45,108 nt of DNA from Saprospiraceae bacterium (GCA_020629615.1 JAHDCZ010000015.1:1-45108); one strand, 5' to 3'. Positions 1 through 7,618 are shown, counted from the stretch's first letter. The notes: generated from the sequence alone by a model not told the origin. Program-made: numbers and translations.

Positions 1-96
1 GAGATCGGTGGATTTGAAGTTTTATGGAGATTTGGATTTGGATCGGGTGGGGTAGATTGGCTTATGCTTTATAAAATACTTTGTTACTAGTTTATG

Positions 97-396
97 CTAT
101 TCCTTTTGTAAAATTATAATATCTCTGGATGCATGATGAATAGTTAAAATATCGCAGTCCTTAGAATCAATTAATCTATAAACAATCCTATATTTCCCTT
201 CTATTAACTCCCGAATATTTGTATCATTGAATTCGGGAACTACTCTTCCTAGAAGAGGTAGTTGTTTTAAAGATTCAGATCGTAGCTTTATTTTACTTAT
301 TTCTCTCTTGGCATAAAATTTAGAATCTGTAGAAATGAAATCAAAAATGTTTTTCAAATCTTTAACTGCTTGATTCGTCCAGTTTATGCGACCCAT
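97..396 (-). CDS. RelE/ParE-family toxin of a type II toxin-antitoxin pair
   Basis: A 99-residue protein with the usual size and layout of the ParE branch of RelE/ParE toxins. The N-terminal part (about 1-45) looks like the two-helix hairpin, with the ...NQAVKDLKNIFDFI pattern. The C-terminal beta-sheet contains the family signature GKYRIVYRL followed by ILTIHHASRDI. Members of this family either cut mRNA at the ribosome or poison DNA gyrase; the sequence resembles the ParE-like subgroup, but the target cannot be read from it. Its ATG lies inside the 3' end of the upstream antitoxin gene (13 bp overlap), the usual antitoxin-then-toxin arrangement with translational coupling. No damage is visible, so it is probably functional. 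A decayed second ParE gene lies just upstream. Confidence 0.85.
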   Translation of the reverse strand: MGRINWTNQAVKDLKNIFDFISTDSKFYAKREISKIKLRSESLKQLPLLGRVVPEFNDTNIRELIEGKYRIVYRLIDSKDCDILTIHHASRDIIILQKE

Positions 397-566
397 TTTT
401 TGATTAAATTTTCAAGATCTGATTCGTTTATTTTGTTTCCATTTTTAGAATCCTTGAGTCCTGATTCTACTTTATTCATAAAAACTAAACGTTCCACTAA
501 TTCATCAATGGTGAAATGATCAGGGAGTTGTTCAATTTGTTTTTTTAACTGTGCTTTTGAAAGCAT
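384..566 (-). CDS. Antitoxin partner of the adjacent ParE-like toxin
   Basis: A 60-residue protein starting MLSKAQLKKQIEQLP, with a short helical region (FTIDELVERL) and a charged C-terminus ending ENLIKKWVA. It fits the small helical antitoxins commonly found before ParE toxins in Bacteroidota, in which a C-terminal helix binds the toxin. I chose the ATG at 566. The frame stays open to a TTG at 611, but that TTG fits better as part of a promoter: on the minus strand it is followed after 20 bases by TATCTTGA, a partial match to TAnnTTTG. The gene overlaps the toxin by 13 bp, which supports co-translation. The call rests mostly on context and size; no ribbon-helix-helix or other DNA-binding motif is obvious. 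Confidence 0.7.
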   Translation of the reverse strand: MLSKAQLKKQIEQLPDHFTIDELVERLVFMNKVESGLKDSKNGNKINESDLENLIKKWVA

Positions 567-655
567 ATTTTTATTTTTTCTCAAGATAGGATTTCTTGTT
601 TGAATAGTCAAAGTGTAATTAAAGGGTGTTTTTGCTCAAGTTTTTATTTAGACTT

Positions 656-935
656 TTAATTTTTCATTTCTTACTTCCCAATTGTAGACTTAATGTCCAC
701 GATATTATCATTCATTTTGAAATAAATAGAATCAGTACCATAAAGACATCTTCTTTATCTTTTTTTAATTTGAGCTACGGATTCAAAGGAACAAGGTCTA
801 TCAGCTATATTGCTAAATTATTCAAAGAACTTATTGAAATATATTGGCTTCTAACATTAAGAAGTGTTCAAATCCATATTGATGGATTCAAATCAAATCG
901 TTTTTGACTTTAATAGAAAGCCTGTAGTTAGGCAT
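656..935 (-). pseudogene. Decayed ParE-family toxin gene
   Basis: On the minus strand the sequence starts MPNYRLSIKVKNDLI, then TGA, then IHQYGFEHFLMLEA, which is the N-terminal half of a ParE toxin. After a frameshift near 830-840 it continues KFFE-stop-FSNIADRPCSFESV, then KKR-stop-RRCLYGTDSIYF and NDNIVDIKSTIGK-stop-EMKN, matching the family's C-terminal beta-sheet (typically GYRRC...SIYYRI...VEIM...IGRQ). At least four in-frame stops and one frameshift are present, so no toxin can be made. Its ATG overlaps the end of the antitoxin remnant (928-1068), preserving the original operon layout. The plus-strand open frame at 626-907 lies opposite this remnant and is not a gene. Confidence 0.75.
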
Positions 936-1068
936 TTAAATCCGACGTTGATAGTTTCAAAATTTCTTCTTTACGATCAGAAGTGAACCCATTGCGTTCT
1001 GCTTTATCTAATTTGGCTTTGATCAAATCATCATTTGGCTATGATAATGATGTACAATGTTTAGTCAT
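928..1068 (-). pseudogene. Decayed antitoxin gene fragment
   Basis: On the minus strand the frame reads MTKHCTSLS, then TAG, then PNDDLIKAKLDKAERNGFTS and onward to a stop at 928. The segment LDKAERNGF followed by DRKEEIL resembles the C-terminal toxin-binding helices of ParD/CopG-like antitoxins, which commonly carry an ...AxxxGxxSGF... stretch. The expected N-terminal ribbon-helix-helix part is missing, replaced by an in-frame stop only nine codons after the ATG. The fragment overlaps the start of the dead ParE gene by 8 bp. Together they are a dead copy of a toxin-antitoxin module. Confidence 0.55.
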
Positions 1069-1132
1069 AATGTAGGTTTAGAATAAAATACACTAAAATA
1101 GAATCAATAGTAAATAATGGCTTTTAAAAAAC

Positions 1133-1813
1133 TCAGAGTTTTATCACAGTAATCCCAAAGTGTATCCCCGGAGAAATGAAAATAGAATTTTCATATTCGA
1201 TCACGCTAATATAATTTTGATATAACCTTAATCCAATCGACCCCTCTACTCTAATCGGTTTTACTCGTACTAAAAGGGGAAACTGAACACCCATTTCAGC
1301 GAAGGAGTTCAACACGTTTTTATTGACTCGATCGTTTGTGATTTTAATCACAGTATCAATGGGTGTTGTATTTATAGAATTTATTCTAGTCCGTTTTCTA
1401 GAGTGTACTAATCGATAATAACTGAGATTTAATTTTGTATAAAAAACTCGCTTCCAAAATGGAAATACATTTTTGGTTTCAAAGCCTAAACCGGTAAAGT
1501 ACATACTGTAACTCCTTGAACCACTTGTGTAATTAGGAAGATCTGAAAATCCATAACTAAAGCCAGTATTGAAAATGGAGGCATTGATACCGAAGGTTAA
1601 ATTTGGATTCAGATACCTTGAATAACCAAGAACAAACTGAGAAGGAATCCCCTCAATCAAACTATTGTAATCATAGTCATTGTCTAAGAGTTCTTCGCTT
1701 ACAGGAACATTAAGAACTATAAAATCAATATTACTATTGATGGAATATTGTTGTGAATAAGCTGATTGACAGCAGATGAATATTACGAATATGACAAAGG
1801 GTCTTTTGTTCAA
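1133..1813 (-). CDS. Secreted beta-rich protein, tandem family copy 1
   Basis: A 226-residue protein of unknown function. A signal peptide is clear (hydrophobic residues about 6-20 ending SAYSQ). The remainder is alternating polar/hydrophobic and aromatic-rich, ending in a beta-strand, as in small outer-membrane beta-barrels. It is related to the genes at 2252-2944 and 3046-3714: all share a V-P-x-x-x-E-x-x-D-N-x-Y-(D/E)-(Y/W) segment after the signal peptide and a C-terminal E-M/L-G-x-x-F-P block. Copy 1 is the most divergent of the three. Its start is odd: the only codon that retains the signal peptide is a TTG, and that TTG sits inside TAGATTTG, which also looks like a -7 promoter box. Loss of a normal start or a non-ATG start are both possible. 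Confidence 0.6.
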   Translation of the reverse strand: MNKRPFVIFVIFICCQSAYSQQYSINSNIDFIVLNVPVSEELLDNDYDYNSLIEGIPSQFVLGYSRYLNPNLTFGINASIFNTGFSYGFSDLPNYTSGSRSYSMYFTGLGFETKNVFPFWKRVFYTKLNLSYYRLVHSRKRTRINSINTTPIDTVIKITNDRVNKNVLNSFAEMGVQFPLLVRVKPIRVEGSIGLRLYQNYISVIEYENSIFISPGIHFGITVIKL

Positions 1814-1822
1814 ATCTAATTA

Positions 1823-2246
1823 CTAGGTGAAGAAAAAGGCAATATTAATATTTACTCCCCGTGTAAAGAAAACCCCATTAGTATTTTTTATAAAATTATT
1901 TAGGTTTGCAACTCCTCTCATTCCACATTCTAAATTAAGCTTGTAACAATTTATGTTTAGAACATCAATCGTTACTCCTATTTCATTTACTAATTTGAAG
2001 TTGTGTTTGTTAATAAGTTCATTTTGTCCAGGCATTCTTGACGAAGAAATAAATCCATTTTCTTGTACCTCATCTATAATTGTTGAATTAACAAGAGATA
2101 AATAATTGAAAGAACTTTTAAGGTATAGGAATCTGGTAATATTTGGACTATATTTTTAAACTACGTTGAAACCCAATATAATTTTGCGTATATCTTCTAA
2201 CCAATTCAAAAAATGTCGGAACATATTTAGTATTAGCGAGAGTAAA
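1823..2246 (-). pseudogene. Truncated, frameshifted fourth copy of the tandem secreted family
   Basis: The minus strand encodes the C-terminal part of the same family as its neighbours. An upstream piece reads FTLANTKYVPTFFELVRRYT and then NYIGFQRSLKI before a stop. After a frameshift near 2150-2160 the next frame reads YSPNITRFLYLKSSFNYLSL and runs to VNINIAFFFT at 1823. FLYLKSSFNYLSL corresponds to LYWKNSLSYYRL of copy 3, and the NEIGVTIDV block to the ELGITFPIS block. The N-terminal third with the signal peptide is absent, because copy 2 ends at 2252 immediately upstream. This is a broken relic from duplication or recombination in the cluster. The last 70 codons form an open frame but are unlikely to be a gene. 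Confidence 0.7.
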
Positions 2247-2251
2247 AGTTA

Positions 2252-2944
2252 TTAATCAGAATCAATGAAAACGATTTTTAAACCTAAACATAATCCTTGG
2301 AATAAAAATCTGGAGGAATCATTTTTAAAAAAATCATTAATTGGCATGTTTAACAAAAGACCAAATTCTCCTTGAATCTTAATGGAATCGAATTTTACGA
2401 AAAGTGGAAAATTCATCCCTAATTGAGTCGACAAGTAAAAAGCGCCCTTATTAATATATTGGCTGTCAAAGTTTTGTGAAATCGTACTAGTTGCGCTTTC
2501 TGTTAGTTTCTTAATACTTGATAAATGATGAAAATAGGTTAAGCTGTTTTTCCAATGGAAATTAGCCGATTTAAAAGGTTTTGACAATTTGATAAAAGAA
2601 CGCATCCCAAAATAATGAATGTTATAATGTATTCTTGAACCAGATCCTGGACTTGGAAAATTTGGACGGTATGCTACAAAACTGAATATTCTGGAAAAAT
2701 TGAAGTCAAATCCTACTGAAAGAGGTTTTTTGATATTTTTTTCAATTCCTAGAAATATTAGACCCATAGAGGAGATGCTTTTTTCGGTCCAATCATATCT
2801 ATTATCAAACAACTCAGGATTTGAAGGAACAGGCATTGTTTCAAAATTAGCAGAAAACGAATTTTTTTGAGAATATAATTTTGGTGTCAATAAATTGAAG
2901 AATACAAACCAAAATGTTATTATGTGAAATGAATTAATTGACAT
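2252..2944 (-). CDS. Secreted beta-rich protein, tandem family copy 2
   Basis: A 230-residue member of the tandem family, function unknown. It has an N-terminal hydrophobic signal (about 5-25, ending LYSQ), then the family block with PVPSNPELFDNRYDW at about 38-52, repeated amphipathic strands, and a C-terminal ...QLGMNFPLF...GEFGLLLNMPI block. It is closest to copy 3 (3046-3714): both contain WKNSL and the segment NDSSRFL(F/Y)QG near the C-terminus. The pattern suggests a small outer-membrane barrel, but no known family name can be given. The ATG overlaps the stop of a stranded T9SS sorting-domain tail (2934-3059), so the start region was probably shaped by recombination. Confidence 0.65.
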   Translation of the reverse strand: MSINSFHIITFWFVFFNLLTPKLYSQKNSFSANFETMPVPSNPELFDNRYDWTEKSISSMGLIFLGIEKNIKKPLSVGFDFNFSRIFSFVAYRPNFPSPGSGSRIHYNIHYFGMRSFIKLSKPFKSANFHWKNSLTYFHHLSSIKKLTESATSTISQNFDSQYINKGAFYLSTQLGMNFPLFVKFDSIKIQGEFGLLLNMPINDFFKNDSSRFLFQGLCLGLKIVFIDSD

Positions 2945-3059
2945 GAATTATTTTCTTTGTTTCTACTTTTTGATTAGCCTTAAGAAAGTGAATTAAATAC
3001 ACACCTGAATCTAGTGCACTAAGATCAACTTCTTCTTCGAATTGATCAAACTCTCTTGA
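2934..3059 (-). pseudogene. Stranded C-terminal T9SS sorting-domain remnant
   Basis: Between copies 2 and 3, in a frame different from copy 3, the minus strand reads EFDQFEEEVDLSALDSGVYL and continues IHFLKANQKVETKKIIHVN before a stop at 2934. The pattern (V/I)DLSxLxSGVYLI...KKII is the end of the type A C-terminal sorting domain that sends proteins through the Bacteroidota type IX secretion system. There is no upstream part: copy 3 ends at 3046 inside this segment. It is the tail of a former cargo gene cut off by rearrangement. Its stop overlaps the ATG of copy 2. Confidence 0.7.
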
Positions 3060-3714
3060 AATTAATATTGATCCCCATATTCACTCCTTGATATAAAAAC
3101 CGAGAAGAATCATTCTCTATAAAATCGGTAAGGGGAACATTAAGCTGAAGACCAAATTTTCCTCGAACACTGACTTTCTTGTTTTTTGGACTAATTGGAA
3201 ATGTAATTCCAAGCTCGGTAGAGGTATAAAAAGTATTTTTTCTAAAAACATCACTGCTAAAAGATTCCTTTGATATTACTGATTGGTATTCCGAAATGCT
3301 TCTTTGGGTAGAAAAAAGACGATAGTAAGACAAACTGTTTTTCCAATAAAGATCGATGGCTTTGATTGGTTTGATATATCTAAGATGAGGATTGATGCCG
3401 ATATATTTGGTTAGATATCCTATACCATAACTATAAAAACTAGTTGGATTATAAAGTGTTCCTGTGCTTATGACTGAATAACTTATAGATGCACCTAATC
3501 GAAGACTATTTGTCATTTTTCGTTCAAGACCAGCGTAAAGTTGAACGTTTTGATTTTTACCTTTAGAAGTCCATTCATAAGTATTATCCAATACTTCAAC
3601 GTTTTCAGGTACAAGAAATGACTCCATGCCTATTAATATTGTAAATTTTTGTGCACGTAATTGAATGCCATTAAAGCAAAAGAGAAAGAAAATTAACAAG
3701 CTATTTCTAAACAT
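3046..3714 (-). CDS. Secreted beta-rich protein, tandem family copy 3
   Basis: A 222-residue member of the same tandem family, function unknown. The signal peptide (about 5-21, ending QLRAQ) is followed by LVPENVEVLDNTYEW, the family block, then beta-strand-like segments rich in Tyr and Ser, WKNSLSYYRL in the middle, and ELGITFPIS with GKFGLQLNVPLTDF near the end. The last residues (MGININFKRV) form an amphipathic terminal strand as in outer-membrane barrels. It is the first copy in transcription order and begins with a normal ATG. No neighbour gives a functional clue, as the next upstream gene is the housekeeping cutC. Confidence 0.65.
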   Translation of the reverse strand: MFRNSLLIFFLFCFNGIQLRAQKFTILIGMESFLVPENVEVLDNTYEWTSKGKNQNVQLYAGLERKMTNSLRLGASISYSVISTGTLYNPTSFYSYGIGYLTKYIGINPHLRYIKPIKAIDLYWKNSLSYYRLFSTQRSISEYQSVISKESFSSDVFRKNTFYTSTELGITFPISPKNKKVSVRGKFGLQLNVPLTDFIENDSSRFLYQGVNMGININFKRV

Positions 3715-3751
3715 AAATCTGGAAGTTACGAAATATTAAATTAGCAAATTC

Positions 3752-4363
3752 TCACACAATCCTCCTTCCATGAAACCCAGTTCCCTGAATTAATTTTTGA
3801 TGTTCCATAAGATTGTCTCGAGTTATTTTGCCTGCTGCAATAATTTGAATTTGATCGCCTGCTGTTTTGATCATTTGGTTTAAAACATCTCTGCCCTCCA
3901 TTGCTGTTGCTTCTCCACCCGAACTTAAAACTTGTTTGATATTCTTAAATTGTTTTAATGCTCCTATTGCAGCAACTTTGTCTTCAACGAGATCAATGCA
4001 TTTATGAATACAAATAGGAATATCTCCAACAAACTGATTCCATTTGGAGATTCTTTTGATGTCAAGTTCCCCATTCGCCGTCAAGGCACCCAAAACAAAA
4101 CCTGCAATATTTAATTCTTGAAAGGAGTGTATCTGTTGATTCATGATTTGTACATCGGAAGAGGAATAAACAAAATTGCCAGCTCGATTACGGATCATAA
4201 CTTTAACGGGAATATCAACGGATGTAAGAACCTTTTCTGTGAGTTCTAAGGAAGGAGTTAAACCATCCAAATGTAAATCGCTACATAGTTCGAGTTGGTC
4301 CGCACCGGCTTTTGCTGCTCGGATCGCCTCGTCAAAGGATTCAACGCAGGCTTCAATAATCAT
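3752..4363 (-). CDS. cutC: CutC family protein (putative copper homeostasis)
   Basis: A 203-residue CutC protein, a TIM-barrel family. Visible hallmarks are the N-terminal IEACVESFDEAIRAAKAGAD followed by QLELCSDL and GLTPS, then VMIRNRAGNFVYS, CIHKCIDL, and the C-terminal VLSSGGEATAMEG and IIAAGKIT segments. CutC has been linked to copper tolerance in some organisms, but its biochemical role is unsettled. I chose the ATG at 4363, which follows the pyrH stop by one base; the frame also allows a TTG at 4375 inside pyrH, but the family normally starts directly at this beta-strand. It probably shares a transcript with pyrH. Its length is at the shorter end for the family. Confidence 0.85.
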   Translation of the reverse strand: MIIEACVESFDEAIRAAKAGADQLELCSDLHLDGLTPSLELTEKVLTSVDIPVKVMIRNRAGNFVYSSSDVQIMNQQIHSFQELNIAGFVLGALTANGELDIKRISKWNQFVGDIPICIHKCIDLVEDKVAAIGALKQFKNIKQVLSSGGEATAMEGRDVLNQMIKTAGDQIQIIAAGKITRDNLMEHQKLIQGTGFHGRRIV

Positions 4364-4364
4364 T

Positions 4365-5078
4365 TTATGCTTCAACGAGTGTTCCGACAGACTGCCCCTT
4401 TACGATATCCAAAAGATTGTTTTCATGATTGATATCAAAAACGACGATTGGTAAATTGTTTTCTTGACACATTGTGAAAGCGGTCATGTCCATGATGTTT
4501 AAATTTTCACTGATGACTTTTGCAAAACTGATGGTGTCAAATTTTATTGCGTTGGGGTCCTTTTCAGGATCTGCTGAATAAATACCATCGACTCTAGTTC
4601 CCTTCAAAATAACATCTGCATTGATTTCATTGGCGCGCAATGCCGCTGCCGAATCTGTGGTAAAATAGGGACTTCCAGTACCTGCCGAAAAGATCACAAC
4701 CCGTCCTTTTTCTAAGTGCCGAATTGCTCTTCTTCGGATATACGGCTCTGCTATTTGAAGCATCTCAACTGCTGAAATTAATCGGGTGTGAATTTTTTGC
4801 TGCTCCAACGCACCTTGTAAGGCAAGACCATTGATGCAGGTCGCCAACATTCCCATATAATCTCCTTGAACCCGCTCAATCCCACTTTCAGAAGCTTGAA
4901 GTCCTCGATAAATATTACCTCCGCCGATCACAACTGCCAGCTCGACACCACAATCTACAATTGATTTTATTTGCTGAGCATAATGTTTCAACATCGAACT
5001 ATCAATACCAAATGCTTGGTCTCCCATTAAAGATTCTCCACTAAGTTTTAGAAGTACTCTTTTGTATTTTAAGCTCAT
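4365..5078 (-). CDS. pyrH: UMP kinase
   Basis: A 237-residue UMP kinase of the bacterial amino-acid-kinase-fold type, which phosphorylates UMP to UDP in pyrimidine nucleotide synthesis in the cytoplasm. Motifs: KLSGESLMG near residues 9-17 (phosphate binding), [10 protein letters not shown] at about 50-59, [17 protein letters not shown], the [19 protein letters not shown] nucleotide-binding region, and [13 protein letters not shown]. Length matches the family. The gene starts with ATG behind a TATATTTG promoter element (5096-5103) just after the tsf terminator, so it forms a new transcription unit with cutC. The frr gene, which often follows pyrH, is not here. Confidence 0.97.
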   Translation of the reverse strand: MSLKYKRVLLKLSGESLMGDQAFGIDSSMLKHYAQQIKSIVDCGVELAVVIGGGNIYRGLQASESGIERVQGDYMGMLATCINGLALQGALEQQKIHTRLISAVEMLQIAEPYIRRRAIRHLEKGRVVIFSAGTGSPYFTTDSAAALRANEINADVILKGTRVDGIYSADPEKDPNAIKFDTISFAKVISENLNIMDMTAFTMCQENNLPIVVFDINHENNLLDIVKGQSVGTLVEA

Positions 5079-5095
5079 GCTGTATTATGTTTGAA

Positions 5096-5103
5096 CAAAT
5101 ATA
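5096..5103 (-). promoter_or_regulatory. Candidate -7 promoter box for pyrH-cutC
   Basis: TATATTTG on the minus strand is an exact match to the Bacteroidota TAnnTTTG element, 18 bases upstream of the pyrH ATG. It lies directly after the T-run of the tsf terminator. No TTG is visible at the expected -33 position, so the call depends on the -7 box alone. Confidence 0.5.
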
Positions 5104-5106
5104 TTT

Positions 5107-5138
5107 AAAAAAAAAGAGCGACTGAAAAGCCGCTCTTT
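5107..5138 (-). terminator. Rho-independent terminator after tsf
   Basis: On the minus strand a 10-bp stem (AAAGAGCGGC paired with GTCGCTCTTT, one G-U pair) with a six-base loop is followed by a run of T. It lies a few bases past the tsf stop and ends the ribosomal-protein transcript. Confidence 0.85.
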
Positions 5139-5143
5139 TTAAA

Positions 5144-5980
5144 TTAACCTAATTTAATATGCTTGAATCCCGTAACGGTTAGTTCAGGATCTTTGCTCTT
5201 TAAAAAGTCTGCAATAGATGTCTTGTTGTTTTTAACAAACATTTGATTCAACAAGGTGTTTTCTTTGAAGAACTTGTTAAGCTTACCCAATGCAATTTTT
5301 TCTAACATTGCCTCAGGCTTACCTTCTTGTCTTGCTACTTCCTTACCGATTTCGATTTCTTTTTCTACGATAGAAGCATCCACATCATCTTTATCCAAAG
5401 CGATTGGTTTCATAGCTGCCACTTGCATAGCAACGTCTCTACCTGCATCATAAATATCATCAGATGCTTTGTTCAATCCTACAATAACACCTGCTTTATT
5501 ACCCATGTGTATATAAGGAGCAACCATAGCCGCCTCAATCTGTGCGTAACCTGCTAACTCGATTTTCTCACCGATAACACCTGTTTGCTCGATCACTTTT
5601 TCAGCGATGGTGATATCACCGATTTTCAAAGCTTTTAAGCCTTCTGCGTCAGCTGGAAAACCAGCCAAAGCGATATCAGCAATTTCTTGTGTTAACTTAA
5701 TGAAGTCCTCATTTTTGGCAACGAAGTCTGTTTCGCAACTTAATCTTACAACAACACCTTTCGTTTTGTCTTCAGAAACTTGTGCAATAACAACCCCTTC
5801 TTTTGCTTCTCTATCTGCTCTTTTTTCTGTTAATTTTTGACCTTTCTTTCTAAGGTATTCAATAGCCTGTTGCATATCACCACCAGCTTCTGCCAATGCT
5901 TTTTTACAGTCCATCATTCCAGCTCCTGTCTTATCTCTAAGTGCTTTTACATCAGCAGCTGATATAGTTACATTACTCAT
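5144..5980 (-). CDS. tsf: Elongation factor Ts
   Basis: A 278-residue EF-Ts, the guanine nucleotide exchange factor for EF-Tu in translation. The N-terminal UBA-like domain shows VKALRDKTGAGMMDCKKALA and AIEYLRKKG, and the core carries the LSCETDFVAKNEDF signature (about residues 79-92) and the HMGNKAGVIVGL strand. It ends with a C-terminal dimerisation-type region (...KIALGKLNKFFKENTLL...). Length is normal for Bacteroidota. The gene is 30 bases after rpsB and ends just before a strong terminator, making it the last gene of the rplM-rpsI-rpsB-tsf operon. Confidence 0.97.
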   Translation of the reverse strand: MSNVTISAADVKALRDKTGAGMMDCKKALAEAGGDMQQAIEYLRKKGQKLTEKRADREAKEGVVIAQVSEDKTKGVVVRLSCETDFVAKNEDFIKLTQEIADIALAGFPADAEGLKALKIGDITIAEKVIEQTGVIGEKIELAGYAQIEAAMVAPYIHMGNKAGVIVGLNKASDDIYDAGRDVAMQVAAMKPIALDKDDVDASIVEKEIEIGKEVARQEGKPEAMLEKIALGKLNKFFKENTLLNQMFVKNNKTSIADFLKSKDPELTVTGFKHIKLG

Positions 5981-6010
5981 TTGTTAAATCTTTCTAAGTT
6001 TAAAATTTAA

Positions 6011-6736
6011 TTATGCTTGAGCTGCTTCTTTTTCAGCTTTCGCACTTTTTCTTTCTGCTAATCCTTCTTTAATCGCTTCCACCAAATAGTTGGTGATCAC
6101 AGCGATTGATTTTGAAGCATCATCATTTGCAGGAATTGGGAAATCAACCATATTGGGGTCAGAATTTGTATCTACCATTCCAAAAGTCTTAAGACCTAGT
6201 TTGTGAGATTCCGCAATTGCAATATGTTCATGGTGAATATCCACAATAAATACCGCAGAAGGCAATCTGTTCAAATGCTCGATACCACCCAATACTCTCG
6301 CCAGTTTTTGACGCTCTCTGTCTAAAGTTAATCGTTCTTTCTTGGTGATATTACTAGCAGCATTACTGTCTCCCAACATCTTTTCGATGTTCTGCATTTT
6401 CTTAACAGATTTTCTAATCGTAGAGAAGTTAGTCATCATTCCTCCCAACCATCTTTCTGTTACATAGGGCATGTTCACACTTTTAGCTGCCTCGGAGATG
6501 ATTTCTCTTGCTTGCTTTTTAGTGGCTACAAACATGATTTTACGTCCTGATTTTGCAATCTGCTTCATCGCTGCGGCTGCATTTTCAAGACATTCCATTG
6601 ATCTGTTTAAATCAATGATATGAATACCTTTACGCTCCATAAAGATGTATGGTAACATTTTAGGATTCCATTTTCTTTTCATATGACCGAAGTGCACTCC
6701 GGCGTCTAGCATTTCTTTATATGTAGGCTTGCTCAT
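6011..6736 (-). CDS. rpsB: 30S ribosomal protein uS2
   Basis: A 241-residue uS2. Signature segments are MLDAGVHFGHMKRKWNPKML at the N-terminus, YIFMERKGIHIIDL, FVATKKQAREI, ERWLGGMMTNF with TIRKS, and the C-terminal KTFGMVDTNSDPNMVDFPIP. It binds the platform side of the small subunit and is needed to load bS1-type proteins. The tail is short and Ala/Glu/Lys-rich (SAKAEKEAAQA). It sits between rpsI and tsf, the standard order, with 45 bases before and 30 bases after. Confidence 0.98.
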   Translation of the reverse strand: MSKPTYKEMLDAGVHFGHMKRKWNPKMLPYIFMERKGIHIIDLNRSMECLENAAAAMKQIAKSGRKIMFVATKKQAREIISEAAKSVNMPYVTERWLGGMMTNFSTIRKSVKKMQNIEKMLGDSNAASNITKKERLTLDRERQKLARVLGGIEHLNRLPSAVFIVDIHHEHIAIAESHKLGLKTFGMVDTNSDPNMVDFPIPANDDASKSIAVITNYLVEAIKEGLAERKSAKAEKEAAQA

Positions 6737-6781
6737 TTTTTCTGAATTTTAAATACACTCCAAAGACGGAGTAAAAACAAT

Positions 6782-7168
6782 TTAACGCTTTGAGAATTGG
6801 AAACTCTTTCTTGCCTTTGGCTTACCGTATTTTTTACGTTCAACCACTCTCGCATCTCTCATTAAGTATTTCTTATCCTTCAAAGGTTTTCTGTAGTCTT
6901 CACTAATTTGTGAAAGAGCTCTAGCTATTGCCATTCTGACGGCTTCGGCTTGGCCTTTAAAACCACCACCTTTAACGTTAACATTTGCGTCATACTCACC
7001 TTCAACACCTACTGTCTTAAAAGGGTCAGTAATGTTAAACTGAATGTGCTTTTGAGGAAAGTATACTGCATATGGTTTTCCATTCACAGTAATCTCACCA
7101 CTTCCTTTTTTAAGGTATAGTCTCGCAATGGAGGCTTTTCTTCTACCTATCGTATTGATTACTTCCAT
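6782..7168 (-). CDS. rpsI: 30S ribosomal protein uS9
   Basis: A 128-residue uS9. The N-terminal GRRKASIARLYLKKGSGEIT, the GGGFKGQAEAVRMAIARALS helix and the basic C-terminal tail (PKARKSFQFSKR) are diagnostic. The tail reaches the P-site tRNA in the assembled small subunit. The gene follows rplM after six bases, so the two are co-transcribed and probably translationally coupled. Confidence 0.98.
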   Translation of the reverse strand: MEVINTIGRRKASIARLYLKKGSGEITVNGKPYAVYFPQKHIQFNITDPFKTVGVEGEYDANVNVKGGGFKGQAEAVRMAIARALSQISEDYRKPLKDKKYLMRDARVVERKKYGKPKARKSFQFSKR

Positions 7169-7174
7169 CCTATA

Positions 7175-7618
7175 TTAAAATTTAAATTCTTCAGGTTTTT
7201 GAGCACCATGTGGGTGAGTCGAACCTGTGTAAAGGAATAATTTTTTCAATTGAGCTCTTCCAAGCTTCGTTTTTGGAAGCATACCTCTTACGGCTTTTTC
7301 CATAACATCCAAAGGTTTTTTCTCAAACATCTCTCTCGCGGTTCTTGATCTTAAACCTCCTGTATACCCTGTGTATCTCAAGTAGGTTTTGCCTTCTAAT
7401 TTGTTTCCGGTGAATCTTACTTTATCCGCGTTTAATACGATAACGTAATCCCCCGTGTCCGCATGTGGCGTGTAAGATGGTTTATGCTTACCTCTAAGGA
7501 CATTGGCAATCGATGTAGCCAAGCGTCCAACGATCATATCTTGTGCATCAACGACATACCATTTCTTTGGCTCGTCTTCTTTGCTGACAGATCGCGTTTT
7601 GTAACTTAATGTATTCAC
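7175..7618 (-). CDS. rplM: 50S ribosomal protein uL13
   Basis: A 147-residue uL13, an early-assembling large-subunit protein. Motifs: WYVVDAQDMIVGRLATSIAN, LRGKHKPSYTPHADTGDYVI, TYLRYTGYTGGLRS and VRGMLPKTKLGRAQLKKL followed by YTGSTHPH. The N-terminus (MNTLSYKTRS) is the Bacteroidota form. The start codon is GTG at 7618. It is the first gene of the ribosomal operon, preceded by a well-formed promoter and a hairpin at the predicted mRNA 5' end (7647-7670), which suggests leader-mediated control. Confidence 0.97.
   Translation of the reverse strand: MNTLSYKTRSVSKEDEPKKWYVVDAQDMIVGRLATSIANVLRGKHKPSYTPHADTGDYVIVLNADKVRFTGNKLEGKTYLRYTGYTGGLRSRTAREMFEKKPLDVMEKAVRGMLPKTKLGRAQLKKLFLYTGSTHPHGAQKPEEFKF

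Noticed and set aside
1-96. Open plus-strand frame at the left edge (EIGGFEVLWRFGFGSGGVDW)
   Set aside because: Only 29 codons are in the window and no family is recognisable; could be the end of a gene or chance.
626-907. Plus-strand open frame of 93 codons
   Set aside because: It lies opposite the decayed ParE toxin, whose remnant reads clearly on the minus strand. Its own sequence shows no family features.
1823-2035. 70-codon minus-strand frame as a separate gene
   Set aside because: It is the last part of a broken family copy; sequence upstream of its Met continues the homology, so the Met is internal.
5256-5840. Plus-strand open frames opposite tsf
   Set aside because: Shadow frames in the antisense of a highly conserved gene.
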